In this document: positions 8,220 to 16,280 of the stretch, piece after piece
How positions within the stretch are numbered: position 1 is the first letter of the stretch
Layout: each line of letters starts with the position of its first letter
Source: Enterobacter kobei
GTDB lineage: Bacteria; Pseudomonadota; Gammaproteobacteria; Enterobacterales; Enterobacteriaceae
Length of the DNA: 64,000 nt
Direction of reading: 5' to 3'
Assembly: GCF_018323985.1 (NCBI RefSeq)
Contig: NZ_AP024590.1
Span: 3,720,001 to 3,784,000 of the forward strand
Made by a program: the position numbers and the translations under genes
Notes under the pieces: generated by a model
The model's input: only the letters and a program-made list of their open reading frames with translations
Database searches by the model: none
Told to the model about the DNA's origin: nothing

Positions 8220-9236
8220 TCAGCGATAATAAACCTCAAAGGTTGCCGCCGCGTTAACCTGGCCCCCTTTGACGGTGCCGGTTTTGATGTAGCGCGCTTT
8301 TAACGGAATGGCGATCGACTGCCCGGCATTGGTTTGTGACACCGCCGTGTATTCCTGGTCAAACTGCAATACCGCATTATAACTGTTCAGGATCTGAATA
8401 CCGACGCCCTGCGCTGCCCCCTCGCCTGACGCAATAGTGAGGATATTGCCGTTAATGACGCCGGTAGATCCGGTAGTGGTAAATTTGTAATCGATTTTTC
8501 TGCCAGCATCGCAGTTGTCAATCTGGAGCTTAAATCTGTCATCGGAGACCACTTTTGAAACCGTATCCATAAATTCGCTGACATTAAGTTCCTGGAGCGG
8601 CACGGTAATATTCTTTTCCACCAGATTGCAGGTGGTGTACTCAACATCAACGACACTGGAATTAAAATGCACGCTCGCAACACTCAGATCATCGAACTTC
8701 CAGTCCGCGTTAAATTTATCGATATACATCGTCCCGGTATTCACCGGTCCGGTTACCACAACCTGTAGCGCGGCATTGAGCGTGAAGGTGTAATAACCAT
8801 CTTCTGTTTTGACCGGTGACATGTCCCGGTGCCAGGGCCTGATGAGTGCGTCGGCATTAAAGGTGGGCGTGGTCTCGTTTGCCCAGGCCGCGCGCACGCC
8901 TATGCCAGGCACGTTGGTTTGATAAACGCCCTGCAGAGGGTTATCCGTACGCTCATCCGCAGAGGTGATATCGTTATAGCCCTGCCAGATCTCCGCCAGG
9001 CTGGTACAGTCAATTTTGATCGCCCCGCTGGCATGACTCTCGGTATAAATGACGGTGCCAGGTTTGGCATCACTGCTGACGATTAACGTCGGCGGCCCGA
9101 AAAACAGACGCGCAGACGGTTTTTTGTCGAGTATGGTGCAGGAGGCCTGTGTGGAGGCGCTCAGCAGCGCCGCACACACCAGCAACAGGGTGAGACCGCC
9201 GCGCCATAGCCGTAAAATCTTTTCTTTGTTTATCAT
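8220..9236 (-). CDS. Fimbrial tip adhesin / minor fimbrial protein
   Basis: Last gene of the four-gene fimbrial operon. The ATG at 9236 (MINKEKILRL) is chosen because an AACAGGA ribosome site precedes it and the product then starts with a signal peptide ending near STQA; it is 338 residues long. The protein is twice pilin size. An N-terminal part (about 30-205) has no motif I recognise and may be the receptor-binding domain. The C-terminal pilin-like part has a Cys pair (in TTCNLVEK and DNCDAGRK) and ends in FEVYYR, the usual donor-strand acceptor ending. The size and last-gene position suggest a two-domain tip adhesin like FimH (inference); the ligand is unknown. Confidence 0.8.
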   Translation of the reverse strand: MINKEKILRLWRGGLTLLLVCAALLSASTQASCTILDKKPSARLFFGPPTLIVSSDAKPGTVIYTESHASGAIKIDCTSLAEIWQGYNDITSADERTDNPLQGVYQTNVPGIGVRAAWANETTPTFNADALIRPWHRDMSPVKTEDGYYTFTLNAALQVVVTGPVNTGTMYIDKFNADWKFDDLSVASVHFNSSVVDVEYTTCNLVEKNITVPLQELNVSEFMDTVSKVVSDDRFKLQIDNCDAGRKIDYKFTTTGSTGVINGNILTIASGEGAAQGVGIQILNSYNAVLQFDQEYTAVSQTNAGQSIAIPLKARYIKTGTVKGGQVNAAATFEVYYR

Positions 9237-9250
9237 CGTAACATCCTGTT

Positions 9251-11734
9251 TTACTGGCAACTGACAGAGGTCATCAGCAACGCCGTGTCCATTTTTTGCG
9301 GAACGCTGACGCGGCCTGCACAGCGCGCCTCTGGCGTATCGCCCCACTGCACGGTAAACGCCTGCGTGCCTTTTAATCCGGTGACATACACTTCCCCGCT
9401 TTCACCGACAATCGCCGTCATGCCTTCCATACTTAACACGGCACCAAAAGGCACCACGCCGCGATGGTGCGTCAGGGTTAACAGCGCACGTTTTCCGGCA
9501 CGGGCGGAAAAATCTGCTGCCACTACCGCGCCTCTGGTCGGGATGGTGTCGACGGCCGCATCCTGAATATCAATATCGTCCCGCCCGTGGGTATTCACCG
9601 TGACGGTGTTGCGACGGTAAGGCGTCAGTGTCGGTACAATGGCATTGCCCCAGGCGTCGGTATAAATGCCCTGCGCACTCTCCACTTTCACATTGTCGCC
9701 ATCGGTAATATGCACCACGGCGAAAGCATCCTGCACCGAGCGTCCCAGTGTCACGCCGTGGGAGTGCCCCACCACAGAGCCCTGCGCACTGTACCCCCAC
9801 TGCTTACTGTTTTTCTGATAGCTGTAGCTGGTGCTGAAATCCCCCATCGACGCGCGATAGCGCGAAGAAAGATAAGCGCCATTGCCGACATTATCGCGGG
9901 TGTAATTTTGCTGGAGGTTATAGGTCAAATTGTTGTCCTCCAGTAACGAACCGTTGATCCCTACCTGATGCGTCGCGGTCCCGGTTTTGGAGCTGGTGAG
10001 ATTGTAAGTCGCCCAGGCTTCCGGCAAAAAGCGTGACAGCGGAATATTGAGCGACAGGGAGAACTGCCGATCGTCACGGGTGGACGGCGTTTTGGTCAGG
10101 CTGTAATTGACTGACCAGTTCGCCCCATGCCAGCTGCTGCTGTAACCAAGGCTGACGCTGCGCTCGCGCCCTGACATTCCCCAGTAGTTCTGCTGCCAGG
10201 CGTTAGCGTAGACGGAACCCCATCCGTTCAACGACTGGGACACATTAAGCTGCAGACGGCTGCGCCGGTTGTAGGCATTGCGATAGCTGTATATATCGTT
10301 GCCGTCATCGCCGCCATTACGCTGATCTAACGCCTCCTGGAAGGTGTAAAAACCCGACGTGGAATAACGGTAACTGGCCAGCGTCAGCGTGGTATCGGTG
10401 GCCGGAAAGTCTTTCGCGTACTGCGCACGCCATGACTGCCCTGTTGCCTTCCCACGCGTATCGGCAAAAGCGGTCTGCGCCTGGGTGAGATCCAGCGAAA
10501 AGGAGCCTAAACGGTGTAAGTCAGCGCCCACACCTATCAGCCCGGCGCGATACATTGACGCGCCGAGCACGCCGCCGTAAACCGTGGTTCCGAACGGCAG
10601 ACCGTAAATCAGCGTCGCCTGTCCAAACGCGGGCTCTTCTCCATGATTAACATCGCGGTATTTACCGGCTGAAACACTGTATTTCAGCGCGTCCTCGCGC
10701 TGCATGATGGGCACGGACGAACTGGCCTGGATAAAGCTGCGCTGGGTGCCATCGGCTTCCTCGACCGTCACTTCAAGGTCAGCACCCGCCGTCACCTGCG
10801 AGAGATCGCGCAGCTCAAACGGCCCTGCCGAAACGTTGGTCTGGTAGATCGTGTAGCCGTTTTGCTTAACAGTCACTTTCGCGTCACTGTTGGCAATGCC
10901 ACGCACCACGGGAGCAAAGCCCTGTAAGCCGCCGGGAGACATAGCGGTATCCGTCTCCAGCGTCACGCCCGTCATTTGTACGCTGTCGAACAGCTCGCCA
11001 TTGGTTGACGTTTGTCCGGCGCGAAACTGGCTGCGCAAGCGCTTCACATCACGTTCAAGGGTAATATTGATCGATTGCCAACCGGTATCGCTTCCCCAGT
11101 TACTGGTGTTGCGGAAACGCCAGGGGCCGATGTTTACCCCAGAGTCCAGACTCGCAAAGTTTGCCCGGCTGCTGTCAGCATCGGTTTGCTGACGCGATCC
11201 CGAGACATAATAGCTGGACCATATCGCCGGTATGCCGTCATCCCAGTTCGCCGGATTAGTCTCACCTGACAGGCGCGGGTTGCGAAACTGCTGTGGAATA
11301 CGCAGTTGCAGTACCTGGGTGTCGGGGCTGAAGTCATAGCGAGCACCGGGTATGTACTCGCTGATATCGCCTACCGGCGCATTATCATCAAGCGGCTGTA
11401 ATGCCGCTACCGCATCGACCTTCACGCCCAGCTCAGCCAGTTCGGCTTTGGTAAATTGTGGGATCAGCGCACTGTTGTCTTTTGAGAGCAGGTAAGTGAG
11501 ATTTCGTTTATCAAGACGGTCTTCATTCCAGACGATTGACGTCAGGTACTGACCGGGCGACAGGCCGTTATGGCGTAAATACGCCTCCACCGCGCCGGTA
11601 TTTTCAAGCGGCGTCTCAGTTTCCAGTACGCTGAGATTAAAATAGTCGTCGGCATATACCACGCCGCTCGCCGTCGAGATGGCAAAGGCCAGCGCGCTGA
11701 GCGCAAAAATCCGCACAGAACAATAAGAAGACAT
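9251..11734 (-). CDS. Fimbrial outer-membrane usher protein (FimD/PapC family)
   Basis: Outer-membrane secretion and assembly platform for the fimbria. The 827-residue product carries a signal peptide ending near VVYA. An N-terminal chaperone-subunit binding domain follows (FNLSVLE, then YLRHNG), then a 24-strand beta-barrel with an internal plug (GFAPVVRGIANSDAKVTV is the classic usher motif, about residue 270). The C-terminal domains end with two cysteines (EARCAG and SVSCQ). I chose the ATG at 11734 because GGGTGG sits at ribosome-site distance; an in-frame GTG at 11743 is the alternative. The adhesin gene starts 14 bases downstream. Confidence 0.95.
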   Translation of the reverse strand: MSSYCSVRIFALSALAFAISTASGVVYADDYFNLSVLETETPLENTGAVEAYLRHNGLSPGQYLTSIVWNEDRLDKRNLTYLLSKDNSALIPQFTKAELAELGVKVDAVAALQPLDDNAPVGDISEYIPGARYDFSPDTQVLQLRIPQQFRNPRLSGETNPANWDDGIPAIWSSYYVSGSRQQTDADSSRANFASLDSGVNIGPWRFRNTSNWGSDTGWQSINITLERDVKRLRSQFRAGQTSTNGELFDSVQMTGVTLETDTAMSPGGLQGFAPVVRGIANSDAKVTVKQNGYTIYQTNVSAGPFELRDLSQVTAGADLEVTVEEADGTQRSFIQASSSVPIMQREDALKYSVSAGKYRDVNHGEEPAFGQATLIYGLPFGTTVYGGVLGASMYRAGLIGVGADLHRLGSFSLDLTQAQTAFADTRGKATGQSWRAQYAKDFPATDTTLTLASYRYSTSGFYTFQEALDQRNGGDDGNDIYSYRNAYNRRSRLQLNVSQSLNGWGSVYANAWQQNYWGMSGRERSVSLGYSSSWHGANWSVNYSLTKTPSTRDDRQFSLSLNIPLSRFLPEAWATYNLTSSKTGTATHQVGINGSLLEDNNLTYNLQQNYTRDNVGNGAYLSSRYRASMGDFSTSYSYQKNSKQWGYSAQGSVVGHSHGVTLGRSVQDAFAVVHITDGDNVKVESAQGIYTDAWGNAIVPTLTPYRRNTVTVNTHGRDDIDIQDAAVDTIPTRGAVVAADFSARAGKRALLTLTHHRGVVPFGAVLSMEGMTAIVGESGEVYVTGLKGTQAFTVQWGDTPEARCAGRVSVPQKMDTALLMTSVSCQ

Positions 11735-11764
11735 ATACGCCACCCACGATGCGATACCGCCAGC

Positions 11765-12487
11765 TTATAAGTCCTGCTGACGTGCTTCGGTTTCAGCACC
11801 GAAATCGTTAATGGCGGTCCACATCACCGGACTCTGCGCCCCTGCCGGCAGGGCAAAAACCTGCTCGCCAAACGGGGCAATCATCATGGAGAGCGCAGAG
11901 GGTGCATCCGGCTTGCCAAGCGGTTTGACCTCTTTCTGGGCCACCTTAAGCTGGCCCAGGGTAACGTAGAACGGCGTCGGGTTTTTGATGGTCAGTTGAT
12001 TGTTGCGGCGGCTGAATTGCAATGACTGCCATGCCGTTTTCGCGGCCGTGTCGCTAAGCGCGGTCGGGCGATAAAACAGTTTAATTTTCGTTTTGATCGC
12101 AAATTGCAGGGTATTTTTATCGCGCAGTTCTTCAGGCAATGCAGACACCGATTTAATATTTGCCATAAATAAGGATTCACGATCCTGCGGCAATTTCGCT
12201 TTATCACCGGTATATACGACGTGCAGCAGCGTTTGACGGTTTTCATCAAGTTTGTAGATCGGCGGTGTGATGACAAAAGGCGCTTTGCTGTCATCGGTAT
12301 TACTGACCCAGCTTTGCACCAGATAACGCTTTGCGTCATCTCGATTTTTTAATGAGACCTGGACCTCTGCCTGGTCAGCGGGATAGATAATACGTGTCCC
12401 GCCAACCACAATCCCTGCCTGTGCCAGGGTAGTACCCAGCAAAAACAGAATGCCCAGTAAAGCTTGATAAATTCGCATTTTCTTCAT
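11765..12487 (-). CDS. Periplasmic fimbrial chaperone (FimC/PapD family)
   Basis: Periplasmic chaperone that folds pilus subunits by donor-strand complementation and delivers them to the usher. The product, about 240 residues, has a signal peptide ending near LAQA. It shows the subunit-docking Arg in GTRIIYP, the G1-strand run with alternating hydrophobic residues (LLHVVY then ESLFMANIKS) and the docking Lys in IKTKIKLFYRP. The start is uncertain: ATG 12487 is favoured because the more upstream ATG at 12502 falls inside a strong hairpin, and ATG 12478 is also possible. It lies between the major subunit and usher genes. Confidence 0.93.
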   Translation of the reverse strand: MKKMRIYQALLGILFLLGTTLAQAGIVVGGTRIIYPADQAEVQVSLKNRDDAKRYLVQSWVSNTDDSKAPFVITPPIYKLDENRQTLLHVVYTGDKAKLPQDRESLFMANIKSVSALPEELRDKNTLQFAIKTKIKLFYRPTALSDTAAKTAWQSLQFSRRNNQLTIKNPTPFYVTLGQLKVAQKEVKPLGKPDAPSALSMMIAPFGEQVFALPAGAQSPVMWTAINDFGAETEARQQDL

Positions 12488-12494
12488 TCTATCG

Positions 12495-12518
12495 AAAAAC
12501 ATGGCCCATCATGGGCCA
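12495..12518 (-). terminator. Palindromic hairpin between major fimbrial subunit and chaperone genes
   Basis: The perfect palindrome TGGCCCATCATGGGCCA (12502-12518) is followed on the minus strand by TGTTTTTC. On the plus strand it is followed by GTC and seven Ts. It sits 12 bases after the major-subunit stop codon. Hairpins here in fimbrial operons commonly let through only part of the transcription, keeping the major subunit in excess. Confidence 0.7.
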
Positions 12519-12530
12519 GTCTTTTTTTAA

Positions 12531-13076
12531 TTAAGGGTAAAGTAGGGTATAAGTCGCCTGAGCTGAGTAATCACCTGTTTTGGGTAATACTGAACCAACC
12601 TGAACGACTTCAGCGACATAATTAAATACAGCATCCTGGCCCTGAACTACTATTTTATCGAGTGTAGAAGCGGACCCATCAAATTTAATATAATTGCTCG
12701 TATTTTCTGGTGCTATACGAACCCCCAGATTTGTATCCGCCGCTGTAGTTGCCAATATTTGATCGCCATAACCTTCAATACGCGCACCAGTGAACTTGAT
12801 ATTAAGCTTGTTAATAGTGGTGGCATCACAGTCGCTCACGGTGATCTTAAAAGGCTGTCTGTCTCCAACTTGTTGATCCACGCCGAATGAGGTTTGTGAC
12901 AGCGTTTTAAACATAACCGTTCCATCCGCTCCAGCATCGTTAACTTTAACGTTGCAGGTATCGGGAACTATCTTCCCCGTAAAGGTGATAGTGCCGGTAT
13001 CTACCGCTTTGGTTGATGGAATAACGGCAGCAAACACAGTACCCGCAATCAGTGGCAGGAGATATTTTTTAAACAT
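12531..13076 (-). CDS. Major fimbrial subunit (FimA/type-1 pilin family)
   Basis: First gene of the fimbrial operon and the probable shaft pilin. The 181-residue precursor has a signal peptide (MFKKYLLPLIAGTVFAAVIP) ending near STKA. A typical pilin fold follows: GTITFTGKIVPDTC with Cys41, the partner Cys83 in VSDCDATT, and a C-terminal beta-strand ending TYTLLYP. AAGGAA provides the ribosome site. Base composition is lower in G+C than in the neighbouring core genes, suggesting acquisition or fast evolution. E. coli K-12 has nothing at this site between mrcB and fhuA. Confidence 0.93.
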   Translation of the reverse strand: MFKKYLLPLIAGTVFAAVIPSTKAVDTGTITFTGKIVPDTCNVKVNDAGADGTVMFKTLSQTSFGVDQQVGDRQPFKITVSDCDATTINKLNIKFTGARIEGYGDQILATTAADTNLGVRIAPENTSNYIKFDGSASTLDKIVVQGQDAVFNYVAEVVQVGSVLPKTGDYSAQATYTLLYP

Positions 13077-13545
13077 AACGTGTTCCTTACATATGTCGAT
13101 TAAAAAATTTACATCACAGAGGTGATAATATGGAGAATTGATATTTTAACTAACCAAAAGAATGAGCTTATGCAGCGAAAATATATTCGCATACATTCCA
13201 TGCTTATTCCTGCGTGTGCAATTATGTTAACTTCACTCAAAAATTAATGCAATAGCCTGACTTTTCCCACCACAGAAAATGCCTCATCCATATATTCATG
13301 CAATTAATATTAATAGCGCTTTTGATTAAGCAGATATCACATTTAATTAAGCATTAAATTTTGCTATATATATTCATAAGAGAAATAGTAATACTGTGCT
13401 ACACGCAGGATCAGTTACTTAACCGTAATTAATCATTCTGAATGCGTATTATCTTCACGTCTGTGCCTGCCAAAGGCGTATCTGAGGAACGGCAAATATC
13501 AGTAAAAGGAAAGTATGTCAGACGACACAGGCAGGGAACAATCTT
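13077..13545. other. A+T-rich upstream region of the fimbrial operon
   Basis: About 470 bases without a credible gene, clearly richer in A+T than the surrounding sequence, with long runs such as TTAATTAAGCATTAAATTTT near 13338-13358. It must contain the fimbrial promoter and is a plausible H-NS-silenced region (inference). I saw no long inverted repeats or recombinase gene that would signal an invertible switch. There is only one GATC (near 13408), so a pap-type Dam switch with paired GATC sites is not supported. Confidence 0.6.
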
Positions 13546-13588
13546 AAAAAAAACCGCCCCAGAGCGACGCTAATCGGCTCTGGGGCGG
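13546..13588 (-). terminator. Intrinsic terminator of mrcB
   Basis: On the minus strand CCGCCCCAGAG pairs perfectly with CTCTGGGGCGG around a 13-base loop and is followed by eight Ts. It lies 20 bases beyond the mrcB stop codon. A strong rho-independent terminator. Confidence 0.93.
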
Positions 13589-13607
13589 TGATACAGAAAG
13601 ATGAAGC

Positions 13608-16136
13608 TTAGTTACTGCCGAACATATCCTTGATCCAGCCCGCTACGCCATCGCTTTTCTCTTGCTGCTGCGGCGGTTGTTGCTGCTGTTGCTGAGGCTG
13701 CTGTTGCGGCTGCTGCGGGGTCGATTGATCGAACGGATTGTTCGACTGCTGCAACGCCTGGCTCTGCTGGCACAGGCTGTCCGGATTGGTTGTCCACACC
13801 GGGATGGTGCGGGAACTGCCACCGGCGCACATAAAGTTGCCTGCGTCATCAATGCCCATGTCGACAATATCTTCCGGCGCAGTCAGCTCCAGCGGGAATG
13901 GCGACTGGTTCGCCAGATAGCGCTGATAGATCGCCATTGCCCCGCTCGCCCCGTACAGTTTGGTCGGCTGGTTATTATCGCGGCCTACCCAGGTAATGGT
14001 CACTTCACGCCCGTCGATGCCGGCAAACCAGGTATCGACGTTATTGTTGGTGGTGCCCGTTTTACCCGCCAGATGCAGACCCGGATACTTCGCGCCAAGC
14101 TGACGCCCGGTCCCGCGCTGGATCACCTGCTGCATGGTCCACAGCGTCATGTACGCCGCCTGTGCTGGCACCGCACGCTCTGCCTGCGGGAAGCTCTGGT
14201 ACAGTACCGTGCCGTCTTCGGCAATCACCGAACGCAGCGCGGAGAGCGTCGCGCGGTTACCGCCGCTGGCGATGGTCTGGAACGCCTGCGCCACTTCCAC
14301 CGGCGTCAGGTTCAGCGCCCCCAACAGCATGGACGGCACCGGGTGCAGCTGATCTTTCGGCGCGCCCAGCTTGAGCCAGGTATCGGTGACCGCCGGCAGG
14401 CCGAGCGCCATTCCGAGGTTAACCGTCGGTACGTTCATCGAACGGGTCAGCGCATCCACCAGCAGCACCTGGCCGCTGAAGCGTTTGTCATCGTTCTGCG
14501 GCGACCACACCTGGCCGTTCGGCTGGCGCAGGGAGATCGGTGCATCGGCGATCACGGTATTCAGACGGTACTGATTCGGCTGGCTCAGCGCGGTCAGATA
14601 GGTCGCCGGTTTCGCCAACGAGCCAATGGAACGACGCGCCTGCATCGCACGGTTATAGCCAGCGAACTGCGGCGTCGCCCCGCCGACCATGGCGCGGACT
14701 TCACCGCTGAAGCGGTCAACCACCACCATCGCGGTTTCCAGATCGGTCAGCTTACGCTGCTTGATCAGCGCCGGAATACCTTCCACCGCCGCTTTCTCGG
14801 CGGCGTCCTGCGCCACTGAGTCGAAGGTAGTGAAGATTTTCACGCCGGAGAGATCTTTTACTTTATCGCCCAGCTTCGCCTGCAACTCCTGACGCACCAT
14901 CTGCATAAAGGCTGGCTGCGGGGAGATCACGCCGCCGCGCGGCTGTACGCCCAGCGGACGGGCGCTCAGCATGTCGTAAAGTTCCTGATCGATAACCTGC
15001 TGCTGTTGCAACAGACGCAGCACCAGGTTACGACGCTCCAGCGCCAGTTTCGGGTTACGCCACGGGTTGTAGATGGACGCGCCTTTCACCATACCCACCA
15101 GCAGGGCCTGCTGGTCAAGGCTCAGTTCTTCCACCGGACGCCCGAAGTAGTACAGGCTCGCCAGCGGGAAGCCGCGGATTTCGTTGTCGCCGCTCTGACC
15201 GAGGTACACCTCGTTCATATACAGCTCAAGAATGCGGTCTTTGCTATAGCGCGCATCCATGATCAGCGCCATATAAGCTTCGTTCGCTTTACGGCCATAC
15301 GAGCGTTCGCTGGAGAGGAACAGGTTTTTCACCAGCTGCTGGGTGAGCGTACTCGCCCCCTGCACCGTGCGTCCTGCCGTCAGGTTCGCCAGCACCGCAC
15401 GCCCGATGGAGTAGAAGCTGATGCCATCATGCTCATAGAAATGGCGGTCTTCGGTAGCCAGCAGCGTATCCACCAGCAGATCCGGGAAGCCACTGCGCGG
15501 CACAAACAGGCGCTGCTCACCGTTCGGCGAGGAGAGCATGGTGATCAGCCGCGGATCGAGGCGGAAGAAACCGAACTGGCGGTTGTTTTCCATATTCTCG
15601 ATGGTTTCCAGACGATCGCCGCTGAAGGTCAGACGCGCACGCACCTGGCCCTCTTTGCTGTCCGGGAAATCGAACGGACGGCGGATCATCTCAATGCTGT
15701 TCGCCTGCACGGTAAATTCGCCAGGACGGGTCATCGCCGTAACCTTGCGGTACTGCGTGGCTTCCAGCAGCTTCACCATCTCGTTTTTGCTGACCGCCAT
15801 ATCCGGCTCAAGGTTCACCATGCGGCCATAAACGGCGGCAGGCAATTGCCAGACTTTGCCGTCGATGCGGCTGCGGATCTTCTGATCGAGATACAGGCCA
15901 TACATTGCCAGCAGCACGACAATGACCAGACCGATTTTTACCAGCAGCCAGAACCAGCCACGTTTGCCACGCGGCTTTTTCCCTTTGCCTTTACCCCTGC
16001 GCGGCATGGGTTCGTCGTCCTCATCATCATAATCATCCGCGTCCTCATCTCTGAGACGACGACGGCTTACTTTCTCTTTTACCGGACGCGCTGGTCGGCC
16101 TTTGCGTCCAATAGGTTCGCGGTCATTCCCCGCCAT
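13608..16136 (-). CDS. mrcB: Bifunctional peptidoglycan synthase PBP1b
   Basis: Class A penicillin-binding protein of the inner membrane that polymerises and cross-links peptidoglycan. The 842-residue product has an acidic/basic cytoplasmic tail, one transmembrane helix (about 65-87), a UB2H region, and a GT51 domain with ATEDRHFYEHDG (catalytic Glu229, equivalent to E. coli Glu233). The transpeptidase carries SLAK (Ser506), SMN (in TRSMNVPTV) and KTGTT. Met44 corresponds to the internal start giving the short form in E. coli. The C-terminus is a Gln/Pro-rich low-complexity tail, then the conserved GVAGWIKDMFGSN end. Confidence 0.98.
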   Translation of the reverse strand: MAGNDREPIGRKGRPARPVKEKVSRRRLRDEDADDYDDEDDEPMPRRGKGKGKKPRGKRGWFWLLVKIGLVIVVLLAMYGLYLDQKIRSRIDGKVWQLPAAVYGRMVNLEPDMAVSKNEMVKLLEATQYRKVTAMTRPGEFTVQANSIEMIRRPFDFPDSKEGQVRARLTFSGDRLETIENMENNRQFGFFRLDPRLITMLSSPNGEQRLFVPRSGFPDLLVDTLLATEDRHFYEHDGISFYSIGRAVLANLTAGRTVQGASTLTQQLVKNLFLSSERSYGRKANEAYMALIMDARYSKDRILELYMNEVYLGQSGDNEIRGFPLASLYYFGRPVEELSLDQQALLVGMVKGASIYNPWRNPKLALERRNLVLRLLQQQQVIDQELYDMLSARPLGVQPRGGVISPQPAFMQMVRQELQAKLGDKVKDLSGVKIFTTFDSVAQDAAEKAAVEGIPALIKQRKLTDLETAMVVVDRFSGEVRAMVGGATPQFAGYNRAMQARRSIGSLAKPATYLTALSQPNQYRLNTVIADAPISLRQPNGQVWSPQNDDKRFSGQVLLVDALTRSMNVPTVNLGMALGLPAVTDTWLKLGAPKDQLHPVPSMLLGALNLTPVEVAQAFQTIASGGNRATLSALRSVIAEDGTVLYQSFPQAERAVPAQAAYMTLWTMQQVIQRGTGRQLGAKYPGLHLAGKTGTTNNNVDTWFAGIDGREVTITWVGRDNNQPTKLYGASGAMAIYQRYLANQSPFPLELTAPEDIVDMGIDDAGNFMCAGGSSRTIPVWTTNPDSLCQQSQALQQSNNPFDQSTPQQPQQQPQQQQQQPPQQQEKSDGVAGWIKDMFGSN

Positions 16137-16233
16137 GTTCTCTCTCCGCTACATTTTTCAGGCGCAAGGCCCGATCCTCATTGCTTCCGCAAAACGGCGG
16201 AAGAAGAAATCTCTCAAAGTTCATTGCACCCGT

Positions 16234-16264
16234 GCCGGACGGCGCTGACGCTTATCCGGCCTAC
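16234..16264. repeat. Single REP element between hrpB and mrcB
   Basis: GCCGGACGGCGCTGACGC followed by TTATCCGGCCTAC matches the enterobacterial REP consensus, with an imperfect palindrome. It lies between the hrpB stop and the mrcB start, genes that run in the same direction. Confidence 0.85.
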
Positions 16265-16280
16265 AGGGTGTGATAATTGC

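Noticed and set aside
13077..13545. Possible invertible promoter (fimS-like) or Dam-controlled switch for the fimbriae
   Set aside because: I found no matching long inverted repeats, no recombinase gene nearby and only one GATC, so phase variation by these mechanisms is not supported.
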